This document shows positions 44,374 to 56,092 of a stretch of DNA of 64,000 bases, one piece after another. Each line of letters opens with the position of its first letter. The stretch's first letter is position 1. The position numbers were made by a program, and so were the translations under genes. This DNA comes from Hippasteria phrygiana. Taxonomy: Eukaryota; Echinodermata; Asteroidea; Valvatida; Goniasteridae. Below the pieces are notes generated by a model. It had not been told where the DNA came from, did no database searches, and was given only the letters and a program-made list of their open reading frames with translations. The stretch spans positions 2,604,001 through 2,668,000 of the forward strand of contig JAZGUH010000323.1 of assembly GCA_037893225.1 (NCBI GenBank), given 5' to 3'.

Positions 44374-45056
44374 CACTGAAAAATGTATTTAGTCAATTGA
44401 CTAAAAAAAATAGTCATGCACACTGTCCTATTTGACTAATTAATAGTTTGTCATGCATGGGTTATTTTGACTAATTATAATTAGTCATGAAAAATGTTCT
44501 TATTTGACTAACTTCTCAAATGATTAGTAATGCAAGAAAATGAATTAGTAATGCAAGAAAATGAATTAGTAATGCAAGAAAATGAATTAGTAATGCAAGA
44601 AATTTAATTAGTAATGCAAGAAAATTAATTAGTAATGCAAGAAGTTTAATTAGTAATGCAAGAAAATTCATTTGTCATGCTGACCATTTTAAATTGTCAT
44701 GTGCCTATGCTGATTGGTCACACGTAAAAGCACTTTCAAAGTAATAATCACACTTGTAAAAACTCAATCTGAGTTTGTAATTGACATTACTTTAATTTGT
44801 AAAATTCATATTGAAAAGACATTAAAATTTAAGAACTTCCACTATCTGACTATTTAATTACATGTGTAAAACTTTGTTCGGAATTAGGCCTAGGCCTAGG
44901 CCTAGTACATAGTATACATTTAAACTGGCAGTATCCCAGTTAAAAGGTTATCGTTAAGATATTGAATCAGACGTTGAACTGAATACTGCCAGTTTCAATT
45001 TTCATTCTGAATCGAAGCCTGATTATGGAAGTCAGCAACCAGGTTTCTAACTACTA
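44374..45056. mobile_element. CACTG-ended element, truncated copy
   Basis: It starts CACTGAAAAATGTATTTAG and matches 46338-46795 until GGTTTCTAACTAC. The right half and right TIR are missing. It contains about eight 20-bp units (ATTAGTAATGCAAGAAAATG) at 44518-44680 and (TAGGCC)n at 44887-44906. Confidence 0.8.
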
Positions 45057-45092
45057 GTCAAAAAATGAAACGCAACTTTTTTAAAGTGGTAT

Positions 45093-46337
45093 ATTTGAGG
45101 AGCTGAAAGAAGTTGTCCTCATGGAGGAGTTCAAAAACAGTGTCCCACTGAGCATCAAAACCCATTTGGAAGAACATCAGATCACCCAGCTAAAGAAAGC
45201 TGCAGTGGTAGCTGATGATTATGAGTTAACTCACAAAATGAGTATGGGCAAAACTAATTTCCAGTCAAAGGGTTTCTACAGACACACTGATAGGGGCAAG
45301 TCAGGTTCCGAGGCACATTCTAGCACTGGTAATCCTGATCCATCGTATAAGAAGCCGTCATCACCAAGTGGAGCCAAGGAGGACCGAAAGAAGTTCTTTC
45401 TTCCCATGACATGTTTTGACTGTCACAAGAAGGGCCACAAGAAGGCGAGATGCTTTAAGTTTATCGCTGACGAGCGAGAGCGTTCCGAAAGGCCAGTCGC
45501 TTTTTTTCCGTAAGGACACTCTACTTCGTAGGAAGTCCGGTGAGGCCGTTGGCAACCGTGTTTCTTCTTCGAAGGTGGTTGATGAAATCAACCCAGTTGA
45601 TGAAATCTACAAAGATTTTGTTCATCGTGGTGATGTGTCGTGTGCGTCTGAGGAAGCCGGCAGTCCAGTTGTTATCCTAAGGGATACAGGCGCGTCACAG
45701 TCACTGATGCTGGAGGATGTATTGTCATTGTCTCCAGAAAGTTCGCTAAATGCGAAAATGTTGATTCAAGGTATTGGGGTAATTTTATGCCTGTCCCGTT
45801 GCATAGGGTAAATTTGAGATGTGACTTGTTCACTGGCCCTGTGGATGTAGGCGTTGTTCCTAGTCTGCCGATGAAAGGTGTCGGGTTTTTGCTAGGTAAT
45901 GACGTTGCGGGAGGTAAAGTGTCGGCATCCCCTATTGTCTCTGGTGAACCTGTGGATGAGCCAGAAATTCATTCTTTGGAGGAGGAATTTCCAGAAATCT
46001 TCCCCGAGTGTGCAGTGACGAGATCTCAGTTGAAACAGATGGAAAAGGAGGTTGCAGAGTCAGTGCCGATAGAGGAGGACTCTGGTGTTTGGCTGGCGGA
46101 AACTTTATTCAATAAGGTAGAAGAAAATGAGGGAGTGTCTCAAGATGCTAAGTTTAGCCGATCCTCGCTGATAGAGAAGCAGAAAGCGGACCCAGATTTG
46201 AGGAAGCTCGCCCAGACAGCGTGTTCTGAGGAAGAGGTTCAGGGGGTTCCAGAATGCTACTACGTCAAGTCTGGCGTGTTAATGAGGAAATGGAGACCTA
46301 CCCAGAGACCATCTGATGAAGAATGGAGTATTGTCCA
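45093..46337 (+). pseudogene. Gmr1-type gag-protease and start of integrase
   Basis: The gag N-terminus is missing; reading starts at FEELKEVVLMEEFKNSVPLS (45093 on). The SCAN/gag-like helix block (AVVADDYELTHKM) is followed by a CCHC knuckle CFDCHKKGHKKARC (45412-45453). A frameshift near 45505 leads to the aspartic protease motif VVILRDTGASQSL (45670-45708), and another near 45785 leads to FLLGNDVAGG and the pre-integrase region (QKADPDLRKLAQ, about 46180-46216). The frame ends at WSIV, where the CACTG element is inserted at 46338 and resumes cleanly at 47886. Confidence 0.83.
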
Positions 46338-47883
46338 CACTGAAAATTATATTTAGTCAATTGACTAAAAAAAAATAGTAATGCACACTGTCTTATTTGA
46401 CGAATTAATAGTTTGTCATGCATGGGTTATTTTAACTAATTATAATTAGTCATGAAAAAGTGTCTTATTTGACTAATTTCTCAAATGATTAGTAATGCAA
46501 GAAAATTAATTAGTAATGCAAGAAAATTATTTAGTAATACAAGAAAATGTATTAGTAATGCAAGAAAATTAATTTGTAATGCAAGAAAATTAATTTGTCG
46601 TGCTGACCATTCTAAATTGTCATGTTCGGCCTAGGCCTAATAGGCCTATACATGTAAACTGGCAGTAGGCCCTATCCCATTCAATATCTTTAAGATATTG
46701 AATCAGACGTTGAACTGAGTACTGCCAGTTTCACTTTTCATTCTAAATCGAAGCCTGATTATGGAAGTCAGCAACCAGGTTTCTAACTACATGTACATAC
46801 GTGTAGTTCTTGAAGAATTAATAAATATGTCCTAAGAAGCACAATAAACACATTGATAAGAAGCAAACAAAAATTGACATTAAATTTCGCTATTTCAATT
46901 AAAGATTTTTGTTATCACGTTCAGTTATCAGTATCAATTTAGTCAAGCAATTCACAGGGAAACAAAAACATTAATGTGTCATTGTTCATCCCTTTAATTG
47001 TGAGTTGTGACTGGCTGGACTTGTGAAGGAGCTTGTATTGTAATGGAATACAAAACTGGTTGACATTAATAACTTCGGTAAAAGTGTCTGAAGACCCAAC
47101 GAAAACATTAGATTTCACCCTTAAAGCGGCCACCAAAATACTGGTACGCAACCAGAGATACAAGTAGAGTTCGAGGATATAGGTATAGGTACTAGGGTTT
47201 ACTTACGATCCGGATAAAAAGTCAAATTTCCCGTTCAATTCCGAGAGGCACCCGCAGCGATACATCATGTATCGTCTTGTTTGCTAATACGCTGTACACA
47301 CATATTTCAAACAGACCACGCATATTAATACATTACGGCATGACGTTGACTAATGCATCGCGCGGCTTCCCGTTGACTGTTTCCTGAAGGAAAAGGAGTC
47401 GTAACGCGCAACCGACATTTACTGCGAACATCGATCCGTTGTAGGCCTACCCTTCGTGAAACAGTCGCGAAAGGCCCCCGTAGCGCGCCGCCCAGGGTGG
47501 GAAACCCGGCAATCAAAGGTCAAAAGTACAAAAGAATCGGTACGTTTTGGCGGGCTCGCTCTGTTAATTAGTCAAGTTGTAAGAAGTTAGTCATTCAATT
47601 TGTCATGTCAAAAATAATTCGTCACATCTAATTTACATGACTATGCATTTGTCATTTGACGTTCGGTAGATTAGTCCGTCATTTAAATTAGTCTTTCACT
47701 GATTTTAATTCGTCAAGCAATTAAAATGATTCGTCAAGCAATTAAAATGATTCGTATTGCATGGACTTTAATTCGTCACACCCCTAAACTAAATCGTCAT
47801 CTGACTAATCACTTGCATTACTAATTATTTTCTCGCTATTTGACGACTTTTTCACCGCAATTGACAAATTAAAATTTTCAGTG
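46338..47883. mobile_element. 1,546-bp CACTG-ended element with CA target duplication
   Basis: TIRs CACTGAAAATTATATTTAGT and the inverse of CACTGAAAATTTTAATTTGT. CA at 46336-46337 and 47884-47885. Removing the element and one CA restores the integrase reading frame (SIVHQIVVPP), which confirms the ends. It has five or six of the 20-bp units also seen in the truncated copy. CACTG ends and a 2-bp TSD suggest a CACTA/EnSpm-like group. No transposase motif was seen. Confidence 0.88.
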
Positions 47884-49205
47884 CATCAAATTGTTGTTCC
47901 TCCGTGTTACCGTGATGAGATATTGAGAATTGCTCACGAGATTCCGGGTGCAGGTCATCTTGGCATCAGAAAGACTCAAGCTAGAGTCATGGAGCATTTT
48001 TATTGGCCTAATAAGATACACCAAGATGTGGTTGAATTCTGCAAGACTACGTGTCAGATGGTGGGGAAACCACAGCCATCAATCAAGCCTGCACCGATGA
48101 TACCGATTCCTGCATTTGATGAGCCATTTACGAGAGTCCTCGTTTATTGTGTTGGTCCTCTACCGCAGACGAAGTCCGGGCATCAGTTTTTGTTGACCAT
48201 AATGGATTTGTCAACCAGATTTCCAGAGGCCATTCCACTGAGGAAGATAACAGCCAAAGTTGTTGTTGAGGGTCTGGTGCAGTTTTTCACAAGATATGGT
48301 TTACCGAAATAAGTGCAGTCCGATCAAGGGTCTAACTTCATGTCGGGTGTGTTTCAGGAAGTCCTGCGTGAGCTGGGGATCGAGCAGTTGAAATCATCTG
48401 CATATCACCCGCAGTCGCAAGGAGCTCTGGAGAGGTACCACGAAACCCTCAAGAATATGATCAGAGCATACTGCGAGGATTTCCCAGAAGATTGGGACAA
48501 AAGATTTCCCTTTCTGTTGTTCGCAACTAGGGACTCACCGAACGAGTCAACCGGTTTTACTCCGTTTGAGTTGGTTTACGGTCATGAGGTGAGGGGCCTT
48601 TGAAACTCATCAAGAAGGGGTTTCTGGCAAAGGAGGATGAGACCAATCTGCTCGACTATGTGTCGAACTTCAAGGAGAGGCTGTCCAAAGCATGTTCTGT
48701 GGCACAAGAACACCTCAAGGTGTCTCAGCGGGTCATGAAGACTAGAGCAGACAAGAAATCTGAAGTCCGCATCTATAAACCCGGCGAAAAAGTGCTAGTG
48801 CTGTTGCCTCTGCCTGGCGAGCCCCTTAAAGCGAAGTTCAGTGGGCCCTACTGTGTCAAGAAGAAACTCAATGGTGTAAATTACAAAGTCAGTACCCCAG
48901 ATCGAAGAAAGAGCCAAAGAGTTTGTCATGTGAACATGCTCAAGAGATACTACGAGCGTGATAATTCTGGCCAACCGGTGGGGGTAGCTGTCATTGAGTC
49001 AAAACCCGACAGTGACAATTCAGTTGATGAAGACCTTGAGTCAAAAACAGCTGAACTTGAGTTTTTGGCTGTTCAGCTTTCAAATTCTGAAATTCTTGCA
49101 AACTTGGACGAAATCCTTGGTTATTTGCACAATGACCAACGGAGAGACTTATCAAGTCTGTCACGGGTGATGCCCGATTCTGTTCCTTACAGACATTTTC
49201 TTTAA
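47884..49205 (+). pseudogene. Gmr1-type integrase
   Basis: It has an HHCC zinc-binding region (HEIPGAGHLGIRKTQ, EFCKTTC) then the catalytic core. The first catalytic Asp, expected in the VDCVGPLP motif, is Tyr (VYCVGPLP, about 48142-48165). The second is intact in QSDQGSNF (48316-48339), and the Glu follows in SAYHPQSQGALERY (about 48400-48440). A TAA at 48310-48312 interrupts the core, and a frameshift near 48600 precedes the C-terminal domain (PGEKVLVLLPLPGEPL, KFSGPYCVKKKL, CHVNMLKRYY). The end (NSEILANLDEILGYL) is the normal lead-in to RT in this group, which confirms that RT once followed directly. Confidence 0.87.
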
Positions 49206-49270
49206 TTTCTTTCTCTACATGTATTTCCTCTCTAGACCCCTGTATATATAGTTGGTTGACGCACGTAATA

Positions 49271-49586
49271 TGTAAAAACCAACGGCTAACACTTTTGTTA
49301 ACACTTCAACGCGTTAATATTAATATTTTACACGTAAAGGTATAGTAGGCGTTGCGATTAACACTAAAACACGTTTAAATAGGCGTTGGTTTTTATGATT
49401 ATTAACGCTTGAGGTGTTAATTTATGTAAATATTAACACTTTAGAATGTCAATAATCATTAACACCAACGCCTATTTAAACGTGTTTTAGTGTTAATAGC
49501 GTACAACTCCTCCTATACCTTTACGTGTAAAATATTAATATTAACGCGTTGAAGTGTTAAAAAAGTGTTAGCCGTTGGTTTTTACA
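49271..49586. mobile_element. 316-bp palindromic MITE (TGTAAAAACCAACGG ends)
   Basis: Arms of about 140 bases are inverse copies (TGTAAAAACC, CAACGGCTAACACTT, GTTAATATTAATATTTTACA, CACGTTTAAATAGGCGTTGG). The arms are nearly identical, so the copy is young or was homogenised. The TSD is unclear. Confidence 0.85.
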
Positions 49587-51168
49587 GTGTACCTACGTGT
49601 GCACACAGTTTAGCCACAGCTAGCGCTGAGGAAGTCAGCCAGCCATAAAATTAATATGTATGATTAAATTTGAATAAAGGTGTGGAGACTCTTGTCATGT
49701 ATTGTGTCCGAGCTAGTTTGTTTAATAATAATATTGTGCTGTAGTCATGTGATGGAGAGAGGTGGATCCCCGCGAAACAAGAAATGAGATATTGTCGATC
49801 ACTAGCGATACTCACAAATTTTTAGCTGCGAAAAGCGAGAAATTGAGACCAGGATCGGTCGTGAGACATTGGAATCCAGGCTATCAAGACCCCATCTGAC
49901 TGTAAGTATGGTCATTTGTGTAAATATGTCGATTTATGAGGAAGTAAAGATTGTTTGAATTCTCGTTAGTTTTCTGTATTTGGTTGAAGTACAGCCTGGT
50001 GACTTATCCTGTGAATGTAAATCTGAACGAGTAGATGAATCCATTATAATTATTTATGATAATGATTTGTCGTTATGATATAAGCAGAGAAGAAATTTTC
50101 TGTGTTGAGCCTTTTTGAAATCATGAAAAAGGAACAGATTTCCAAGGGATTATTTGTATGATTTAATATTCGTTGTAGACGGCACGTTTGTTTGGATTCA
50201 GTCCAAATCAGCGACACCGGCACAGGCGAGACAATACAGGTCCGTGAGCCAGGTGCCAGGAACTCAGGGTCAAGGGGACGAGGTGCATAAAGGTGGGGAC
50301 GGCAGTCGACTAGTGGTTGCAGAGTGAAGCAAGCCAAGCGTGACTGTCCACCATCGACCCACCAAGAGCGACCCAGCCGTCAAGAACGTGAATCTCAAGC
50401 GCCGAGTAGGCAAGGGACATTTGTCCGACAAACCGCGGTGGGCCCACTTTAATTAAAATATTCCGGAATATTATTGTTTGTATAATTAGCATCCTATTTT
50501 TTAAAATTACCATTCATACTTGCCAGCATCGTTATAAATTGCTTGTCCGTTTAAGAATCACATAACTCACATCTAGATTATACCCAGGTTGAATTGGAGA
50601 TTATAGTTTTTGAATTAGCATTGGAGTTACTAGGGAAGTCTATTGAAATATTTTGGTAATACTAGTCATCAAGCCTGGTAATTAAATTCACATTTAAACT
50701 CATCGCCAGATTATTTCAATTGTGCGAAGGGCGGTAAATATATGTGGGGAATCGGGTTAGTCCTATTCATAATGTAGTGCCTTTAAGCATACGGTCCAAA
50801 CTGCCCCTTTAATGAGTTGTTTACGGCGCGCACATCACAGCTAGGTGATGTGGGAGTTCCCCTCCGCTAAACAAAAAATAGGGTCTACATTAATTGATGA
50901 TTATAGCTTTTATTTGTTATATAATTTATTCTTAGTATTCATACTTTGCAAAATAGGATTGTACAATAATTGTTTTGGATTACTCGACGTACCTGAACCA
51001 CAAATGAAAAGGGTTTGATCTCACAAACAACGCGCATTTGTACAGAAGCCTGGCTGGTGATTTGGCCTCTTGTAGCGTCGCCTCGGGAACGGGCACAGAA
51101 GATATCACGGTGAGGGACAATTTTTTTTAAATTTGTGTATTATAATCTATCTGTGTACCACTTCATGT
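49587..51168 (+). other. Non-coding stretch with splice-site-like sequences
   Basis: I see no long coding frame. Candidate donor ACTG/GTAAGTATGG (about 49902), acceptor TTCGTTGTAG (50179), donors near 50239 and 51111 (ACG/GTGAGG) and later acceptors CACACAG (51836) and TTTTACAG (52125) could define 5' exons leading to the zinc-knuckle frame at 52130. This is inference from short motifs only. Confidence 0.35.
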
Positions 51169-51567
51169 ATTTATTTATTTATTACATTTCTTTACCCAGG
51201 GTGTGCCCAAACAGTTTAAAACTGGTTTCCATTGGGTCCCTGCATATTATTAGTTAAAACTGAATATTTACACATTCATACAAAATATTTAAACAAATAC
51301 AATGTTTACACAAATAAATATATTTTCGGTTAACTTTTGAACTCTCCAGAAGCCTATTGCTAATTTACGGGATGGGCGAAAAACCCGCGAAAAAAACCTT
51401 TTAGGGTGAAAAACAAGGGGAAATTCCCATCCGGCTCCAAAGTATTTTGGCAACCAAGTTTATAACTCCGCAGATCAGCGTAAATGACAGAAATATCACT
51501 GATAGATGGCTTTACGTAGCTCCGATTTAAATGTACTTAAGGAGTTTATGGTTCTCATTTGTTCAGG
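51169..51567 (-). mobile_element. LINE-A 3' end, second copy
   Basis: Inverse of 1790-2196 at high identity, with the (AAAT)n tail at 51169-51184. Only the last few codons of ORF2 and the 3' UTR remain, typical 5' truncation. Confidence 0.9.
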
Positions 51568-52125
51568 GGGTTAGTATCACATATATGCGAACACATAAGT
51601 GCAGTTTTATGAGCTATATACTTAGAGCATTGACCAGAAACTTGTGTAATTCTGCGCTACTCGCACGTTCTATTTATGGCTGTTCTACATGTATTAATAG
51701 CTGATACTGCACGTAGACTACTTAACATTATAATTATGTACATATATGTACAGAGCATAGGGATACATGTAAACAACGCGTAACGCTGTGTAATGGTTAG
51801 AGCGAGCAGACATTTAGTTCTATTTGTCACACAGACTGAATTCCCTGGACAGTTATGTAACTCGGGGTTTGCATCCGTGCAATTTGCATGTCTTTGGAAA
51901 TGCCTCCCTCCTACTAGACAATAGTATTGTCTTCTTGGTATTTAACCACATTGCCTGGCTCTCGCCAATCACTTCAGGCTTTTGCACGCATGCTGAGTGT
52001 TGCATTTACAACTCCCATTTCTGCTTTATCGCATTTCCCACACCCTCTCACCCCAATTTCTTGCTTTATCATTTCCGCATTTGTTTGCTCTTTTTGGTTT
52101 TGTTTGTATTATCTTTATTTTACAG
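51568..52125. other. Gene-free stretch before the DIRS-like coding block
   Basis: Frames at 51824-52120 lack motifs and end at a pyrimidine-rich acceptor-like sequence (TATTTTACAG, 52116-52125). No other feature was seen. Confidence 0.4.
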
Positions 52126-52129
52126 GCAT

Positions 52130-52893
52130 GTCGAGCTCTATCTGCTATGCCTGTGGCATGCAAGGCCATTGGTCGCGACAATGTCCCTTCACTGCCGCCA
52201 ATGGCGGCTTCTACCAGCAAAGATCGAGGTTCAGATTCAACCCCATTCTTGGCCCCCCCAGCCACAAGGAGTTTCCCAGGTCAAGCGCCGATGTCGTACC
52301 GACCACTGCTGCCCTCAATCGCCGATAGAGCAACAGAGTTCCCCAAAGATTCCCGGACCCAAGCCTCTTCCTAATCAGATTCATAGCAGTGAACCTATCA
52401 CCAAGAAGTTTTCTGATATCATTCAAATGACGAAGGTATAAAGATTTTTATCCCCAAATCGAAAACAGATATTTTCAGAGAGGGCGACGTGGCCTTCCTT
52501 CCTGCTTCGGAGGATTTCTATTCGCCATATGCCCTTTTGATGAAATTCATTGACAGGTCTGGTATTAAGCTGGGAGATGATCTGTTCATTTTTACTCCCC
52601 TCACTTTCTGTTCCTCCTTGAATTCTTACAAGCGCACCCAAAATAGACGACTCAGTTATTCTAGGTGTAGGGAGTTGTTTTTCGATGCTCTCCGATCCAT
52701 CGGTGTTGTTGAAGTTAAATCTTTTGGCCTTCATAGTTTAAGGTCTGGAGGAGCTTCCCATTTAGCCAATCATAATATCCCAGAAGATCTCATTCTCCAA
52801 CATGGCCGTTGGAAGACAACATCGGCTAAAAATCGTTATGTGCAGAGAGATATTAGCCAACGTTTGGAGGTATCTAAAGCAATGTTTAATTGA
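52130..52893 (+). pseudogene. DIRS-like zinc-knuckle plus tyrosine recombinase C-terminal part
   Basis: ATG at 52130 opens MSSSICYACGMQGHWSRQCP, a CCHC knuckle (52143-52184). The frame ends at 52328. At about 52440 a second block reads IFIPKSKTDIFREGDVAFLP in broken frame, followed by the recombinase core: GLHSLRSGGAS (52726-52758, with the HxxR catalytic pair), HGRW (52801-52812) and the nucleophile Tyr in NRYV (52837-52839). The first catalytic Arg, RT and RNase H, which lie between in DIRS elements, are missing. A DIRS deletion derivative is the best reading; a Crypton cannot be fully excluded, but the gag-type knuckle argues against it. Confidence 0.75.
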
Positions 52894-53139
52894 ACCATAT
52901 ATTAATTGTTGTTGGCGTTTTGCACGTTGCAACCTGTCAAGCAAAGATTTGACTCCTTGCTCCTCTATTTGGATTCAAAGCTTTTTTCAGTCTGTTTAAA
53001 GGTTTATTGAATGGTCAATACATTTCTCACCTCTTCCATTTCATAAGCATTTTCGAATCTTGAGATTGCGAAGTTACACTACCAATAATACCCTGCCATC
53101 AATGTACAGTTGTCTTTCTTAGAAGTTCTCTTTTTGCTC
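52894..53139. other. Possible 3' region of the DIRS-like element
   Basis: No further coding motif. AT-rich sequence without a recognisable terminal repeat. Confidence 0.35.
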
Positions 53140-53315
53140 CAGACAAACGGCCGAGAAGGCCCAGTATGAGAAAGGCAGTTGCCTTGTAAAGCCAACGAGG
53201 CTTTGTGATCGTTGTGTACTTGTTTTTTGTTGTTCAGGCAGACGCCTGAAGGGCCGAGAGGGCCAAGAATAAGAAGGGCATTTGCTCTTTACGGCCAACG
53301 AGGCTGTGTTGTTGT
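53140..53315. repeat. Two-copy direct repeat with GGCCGAGNNGGCC palindromes
   Basis: Copies at about 53140-53215 and 53245-53315 share GGCCGAGA(A/G)GGCC, TTTGC/TTGCC, and GCCAACGAGGCT. (TTG)n follows at 53311-53330. Confidence 0.7.
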
Positions 53316-53330
53316 TGTTGTTGTTGTTTT

Positions 53331-54496
53331 TGTTTCCCTTCTATATATTATATATTTTCATGAATAAGTCATGTATTGAATAATTGTGTCTTTTGATCTG
53401 GATTATAGTAGCCGATATATTTGGTATTATTGCGATTGCAATTCTTGCTGTTATGTAACGGAAAGAAGATTGCCCCGAGTTATCAAGATGCAGTTATACT
53501 GTCCTTGTATACAGTAATTATTGTTGTCTTTGCCAAACATACAATTATATATATATATATCTATATATATCAATTAAATCATGTTATCAATTTTAATTAA
53601 CGAAGTGTTTCTTTTTTTGTACTCGGCATCATCGTGCTTGCAGGCCATAATCCCATGTTGTCTAAATAAATCATTGAACTGAATTTTCTTGTATTTGTGA
53701 TCCTATAATTCATTGTCGTTGCAAAAAATAAAACTGTTTTTCATGCGTATGAGCGCAGCGAAGTAGCATAAAAAATGGTGTTACGTTGTGCTGTTGTGGA
53801 CTTATTTATCCTTCGGCCTGCTTATTTTTCACAGCACTGATCCACTGGAGACCCAATACATGTTTATTACGAGTGTGATAATTATGTTTGCGTTTATGGT
53901 GGCTTATTCTTACACAGCCTGGCATCCATATAAATCACTCATCCTGGGTCCTGTACGTGTATAGCTGCCTGTCGGAGCCCTGGTTATATTAATGTTGGGT
54001 AAGCCAAATTTGTACTTTTAAAGAACATTTTGTGGAAAGACTGTGGAGATTTCAATGTTGGCAAGCTGCAATGTTATTCTTTGTTTGTAACTACATGTGT
54101 ATGACAAATAAACTGGAAGTATTAAATACATTAATTGCTTAATGTATTAAATAAATGAAGGCATACATGATGGAAAATGTTACAATAAAATTAATTCACT
54201 GTCCTTTCAGGGGTTTGTTTTTGTTCCCCAAATTTGTGGAGAAGTTGGAAAGATTAAAGAGTCAGTAACACAACTGTGGTCGTCACCGCTCCCTGACCTT
54301 GGGATACACCTCCCTACCCCGTTGACTCAGCGTAAGCAGTCGACACCCCAGTTATCCCCCATCGTGGGATTTACTACATATACGATAATTATATGGTTTC
54401 TATTTATACCAGGTTTAAGTTTTTGTAAATAATTATTACGTATACAATTGCCCAGTTGTTGGGTAATAAATTTGAAAATAGATAAAAGGACTTGTT
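53331..54496. other. Gene-free AT-rich stretch upstream of the Gmr1 RT
   Basis: It contains (TA)n near 53548-53575 and no coding motif. The border between inserted sequence and the Gmr1 element lies somewhere in 54490-54590. Confidence 0.4.
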
Positions 54497-55934
54497 TTGG
54501 AATTTTTCTCAGTGTCTAATACCAGTGGTTTTGGGCTCGCAAACGGGGATCACTTAAATTTACATATTTCCAATTCCGGTTGTGACAGTCTACTCCAAAA
54601 GTACGAGCGAATTTGTTCTGACAAGCCAGGCCGTACGTCGGTTGCCGTTCATGATGTTGATGTAGGGAATGCAAGACCTATAAAACAGGCACCATACCGA
54701 CTTAACCCTGACAAATTATCAAAGATTCGGGAAGAGGTTAAGTTCATGATAGAGCATGACATTATAGAACCTAGTCAGAGTTCCTGGAGTTCTCCCATTG
54801 TCATGGTACCAAAGCCTGACGGGACACGTAGAAATTTGTATTGATTATCGAAAAGTCAATGCAGAAACTAAGACTGATTCGTATCCTATCCCTAGGCTGG
54901 AAGACTGCATTGATCGAGTAGGAAATTCTGCATTTGTCAGTAAAATAGACTTGTTGAAAGGATATTGGCAAGTGCCCTTGACTGACCGAGCCAAAGAAAT
55001 TTAGGCGTTTGTGACACCCGATGGTCTGTACCAATGTAAAACGATGCCCTTTGGGATGAAAAACGCCCCGGCTACGTTTCAGAGAATGATGAGTCAAGTC
55101 ATTGCCGGGCTAGAAAATTGTGTTGTCTATATTGATGACATAATAATTGGTGTACAGTGATAGCTGGGAAGACCATCTGAAACACTTGGGTGCCCTGTTT
55201 GACAAGCTTTCTAAAGCGAACCTCGTGATGAACCTCAAAAAGAGTGAGTTTGCCAAAGCAACAGTGACCTACTTAGGTCATGTGGTCGGTCAAGGTCACG
55301 TGCTACCACGAGTAGAAAAGATTCAAGCCATTCAAGAGTTTCCCGTACCCACAGGGAAGAGAGAACTCATGAGATTCCTGGGTATGAGTGATTTTACAGA
55401 AAGTTTGTTCCGAACTTCAGCACCATTGCCAATCCATTGTCTAAACTGTTACAGAAAAATGTAAAGTTTGTTTGGTCGGAATCATGCCAGAGTGCTTTTG
55501 AGAAATTAAAAGCCATTCTGACAAACGAACCAGTTCTGGCTGCGCCAAAGTTTGACAAGGCGTTCAAAATAGCCATTGACGCCAGTGATGTTGGTGTCGG
55601 AGCGGTTTTGCTCCAAGAGGATGAGTCAGGCATCGAGCGACCGATCAGTTACTTCTCAAAGAAACTGAATATATACCAAGCCAAATACTCCACCATCGAA
55701 AAAGAGGCATTAGGTCTGGTCCTTGCCCTACAACACTTTGAAGTGTATGTAACATATGGTGCTGGGGAGACGATCATTTATACTGATCATAACCCACTAG
55801 TGTTTTGGGGGAAATTCAAGACCAAGAACCAAAGATTATTTCAATGGAGTTTGATTTTGCAACCATACCCACTCAAAAACACACATATTGCCGGAAAAAG
55901 CAATGTTTTGGCTGATGCTCTGTCCAGAGTTTAG
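54497..55934 (+). pseudogene. Gmr1-type reverse transcriptase-RNase H
   Basis: RT begins in the block KPGRTSVAVHDVDVG, then MIEHDIIEPSQSSWSSPIVM (54746-54805). A shift at about 54835 leads to IDYRKVNAETKTDSYPIPR and SKIDLLKGYWQVPL (motif A, about 54940-54985), with a TAG at about 55002. [14 protein letters not shown] (motif B) and YIDDI (motif C, about 55130-55144) follow. After another shift comes the thumb (EDHLKHLGALFDKL, FLGMS). RNase H is at 55437-55934 with AIDASDVGVGAVLLQ, STIEKEALGLVLAL, IYTDHNPL and LADALSRV before the stop. At least four breaks. Codon and motif style matches the integrase upstream, so both belong to one element. Confidence 0.87.
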
Positions 55935-56080
55935 AAGATTGTACTTAATTACATTTAATTTTTTCGTGTTGTAAGACCAGTAAGTTTTAAACACAATACT
56001 TCTGTGTATTACTGTAAGAAGTCTTAGCCAGACATATTTTCTTTTCTAAGCGAAAATTTCCTGTGCAAATTTTCTTTCTT

Positions 56081-56092
56081 TATGGGGGGAGA
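56081..56092 (+). promoter_or_regulatory. Polypurine tract
   Basis: ATGGGGGGAGA directly precedes TGTTATGTACAC of the 3' LTR, the expected plus-strand primer position. Confidence 0.75.

Noticed and set aside
44518..44690. CRISPR-like regular spacing of 20-bp units
   Set aside because: Units are directly adjacent without variable spacers, inside a DNA transposon, in a eukaryotic context.
44880..44910. Telomere-like (TAGGCC)n
   Set aside because: Only a few units, not the animal TTAGGG repeat, and inside a mobile element.
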